This document shows, piece by piece, positions 63,020 through 64,000 of a stretch of DNA of 64,000 nt. The notes under the pieces were generated by a model. The model ran no database searches and was not told the origin of the DNA. It saw nothing but the letters and a program-made list of their open reading frames with translations. Source of the stretch: Aliterella atlantica CENA595 (GTDB taxonomy: Bacteria > Cyanobacteriota > Cyanobacteriia > Cyanobacteriales > Chroococcidiopsidaceae); contig NZ_JYON01000003.1 of the NCBI RefSeq assembly GCF_000952155.1, forward strand, positions 62,001 through 126,000, given 5' to 3'. How positions within the stretch are numbered: position 1 is the stretch's first letter; each line of letters begins with the position of its first letter. The translations under genes and the position numbers were made by a program.

Positions 63020-63949
63020 ATGACATTTTTCCGTAAAGACGAACAACTCGATAAGTTAGGCGATCGCATTTTAGAAGCAACTTGGGCAGAATTTCCAGCT
63101 TTGAAGCGCAACGCGATCGCTATGACGTGGATTGTCTACGATCCGCCCATACCCGTCAATACAGGAGGAGCATTAAATCCGCAAGCATTTTGGAGTCATC
63201 CGATTAGAGGCTTTAACTATCGCGGCGTAGAACGAATTTATCCAGCCAGCGTTGTTAAATTATTTTATTTGGTAGCGATGCAGGAATGGCTAGAAAAGGG
63301 CATGAGCCAGCCTTCTAGGGAACTAGAACGAGCGATGAAAGACATGATTGTAGATTCTAGCAACGATGCTACTAGCTTAGTTGTAGACGTTCTTAGCGGC
63401 ACTACTAGCGGTCCAGAATTGCCCCCAGGACCATTTGAAACCTGGAAAATGCAGCGCAATATAGTTAACCGCTACTACCAATCTTTAGGTTGGGCAGAAA
63501 TGGAATCAATCAACGTCAACCAAAAAACTTGGGGTGATGGTCCCTACGGGCGAGAACGGATGTTTGTTGGCGAGTTGATGGACAACCGCAATATGCTGAC
63601 AACTAATGCTACAGCGCAGCTATTACACAGTATTATTGGCGGCGTAGCCGTATCGGCAGCACGCAGTCAAGCGATGATGGCATTACTAAAACGCAGCCTC
63701 AATCCTGAAGAATTAAATGATGAAAATCAAGTAACTGGATTTTTGGGTAGTGGATTGCCGCCTGATGCTCAATTATGGTCAAAAGCAGGTTGGACTAGCC
63801 AAGTGCGCCACGATGCCGCATATATAGAAATTCCTGGCAAGCAGCCTTATTTGCTAGTAGTATTTATTGAAGGTACTTACAGTCAAAATCGAGCTATTTT
63901 ACCGTTTATTTCCCAGCAAATCGCCGCATCTGTGGATAATTTACCTTAA
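63020..63949 (+). CDS. Serine hydrolase, class A beta-lactamase-like
   Basis: A 309-residue protein. The SxxK motif is S77-V-V-K80 (PASVVKLFYL), SxN is S113-S-N115 (DSSNDATS), and the KTG motif reads KAG (WSKAGWTSQVRHDAAYIE). These are the active-site motifs of class A beta-lactamases and PBPs. No signal peptide is evident, so it may act in the cytoplasm or need another start. It is divergent from the NlpC/P60 gene, 46 bases apart, and the two could share peptidoglycan metabolism. Confidence 0.85.
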   Translation: MTFFRKDEQLDKLGDRILEATWAEFPALKRNAIAMTWIVYDPPIPVNTGGALNPQAFWSHPIRGFNYRGVERIYPASVVKLFYLVAMQEWLEKGMSQPSRELERAMKDMIVDSSNDATSLVVDVLSGTTSGPELPPGPFETWKMQRNIVNRYYQSLGWAEMESINVNQKTWGDGPYGRERMFVGELMDNRNMLTTNATAQLLHSIIGGVAVSAARSQAMMALLKRSLNPEELNDENQVTGFLGSGLPPDAQLWSKAGWTSQVRHDAAYIEIPGKQPYLLVVFIEGTYSQNRAILPFISQQIAASVDNLP

Positions 63950-64000
63950 TTGCTTGCATAAATTGGGCGATCGCTACAACAGATCGAGTTGTCCTATAAC

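Noticed and set aside
62973-63111. Longer start for the NlpC/P60 gene
   Set aside because: It would overlap the divergent serine hydrolase gene, and the ATG at 62973 gives the SH3-like domain at the usual place.

Overview
The window is chromosomal DNA from a cyanobacterium. The evidence is the very frequent HIP1 octamer GCGATCGC throughout, the photosystem II subunit Psb30 (Ycf12), cyanobacterial families such as DUF3616, DUF4079, DUF2808 and DUF3181, a SigC-like group 2 sigma factor, and cyanobacterial short tandem repeats of 7 to 10 bases. I cannot fix the genus; a morphologically complex or Chroococcidiopsis-like lineage is a guess. No phage, plasmid, rRNA operon, CRISPR array or intact insertion sequence is visible, so this is mostly core and lineage-specific chromosome.

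Layout. 0-7 kb: a cut thioredoxin-like gene (TxlA/HCF164 type), a NIL/ferredoxin protein, a DUF3616 gene broken at an A7 run, an unknown protein, a CHAD protein, a stand-alone cellulose synthase-like glycosyltransferase, and a peroxiredoxin fused to a cold-shock-like domain. 7-11 kb: a DM13 lipoprotein, a DUF4079 membrane protein and a histidine kinase/response regulator pair, followed by an alpha/beta hydrolase. 12-18 kb: an AT-rich methyltransferase, ClpB, RecN and a DUF2808 protein. 18-24 kb: a small membrane protein, two half-size GDT1 (Mn/Ca exporter) genes, GNAT, Uma2, a cysteine-cluster protein, psb30 and recJ. 24-32 kb: catalase, tmk, an FHA protein, a copper P-type ATPase, a four-repeat MshEN-like protein and a CPBP protease.

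32-45 kb: a large hybrid sensor kinase, a double histidine-phosphatase protein, a degenerate dihydroorotase, a sugar dehydrogenase-like propeller, lepB, a second and probably catalytic dihydroorotase (pyrC), a LysE transporter, tsaE and a YvcK/CofD-like protein. 45-54 kb: ruvC, a pseudokinase-PP2C fusion, argD, a K+ channel with an NAD-binding domain, a pentapeptide-repeat protein, GNAT and the sigma factor. 54-64 kb: priA, a small membrane protein, murJ, DUF3181, a 2TM protein, moaC, tRNA-Arg(ACG), an MFS transporter, a dolichol-phosphate-mannose-synthase-like GT2, an NlpC/P60 endopeptidase and a serine beta-lactamase-like hydrolase.

How it fits together. Most genes stand alone or in pairs, typical of cyanobacteria. 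Themes are redox and oxidative stress (thioredoxin-like protein, peroxiredoxin-CSD, DM13/DUF4079, catalase, metal transport), DNA repair (recN, recJ, ruvC, priA), cell envelope (BcsA-like, murJ, lepB, GT2, NlpC/P60, beta-lactamase-like) and signalling (two-component, PP2C, FHA, MshEN repeats). The best leads for something little described are the DM13-DUF4079-kinase-regulator block, the peroxiredoxin-CSD fusion, the free-standing MshEN-repeat protein, the pseudokinase-PP2C, the degenerate dihydroorotase, and several families of small palindromic or tandem repeats, one of which is inserted in frame in priA.
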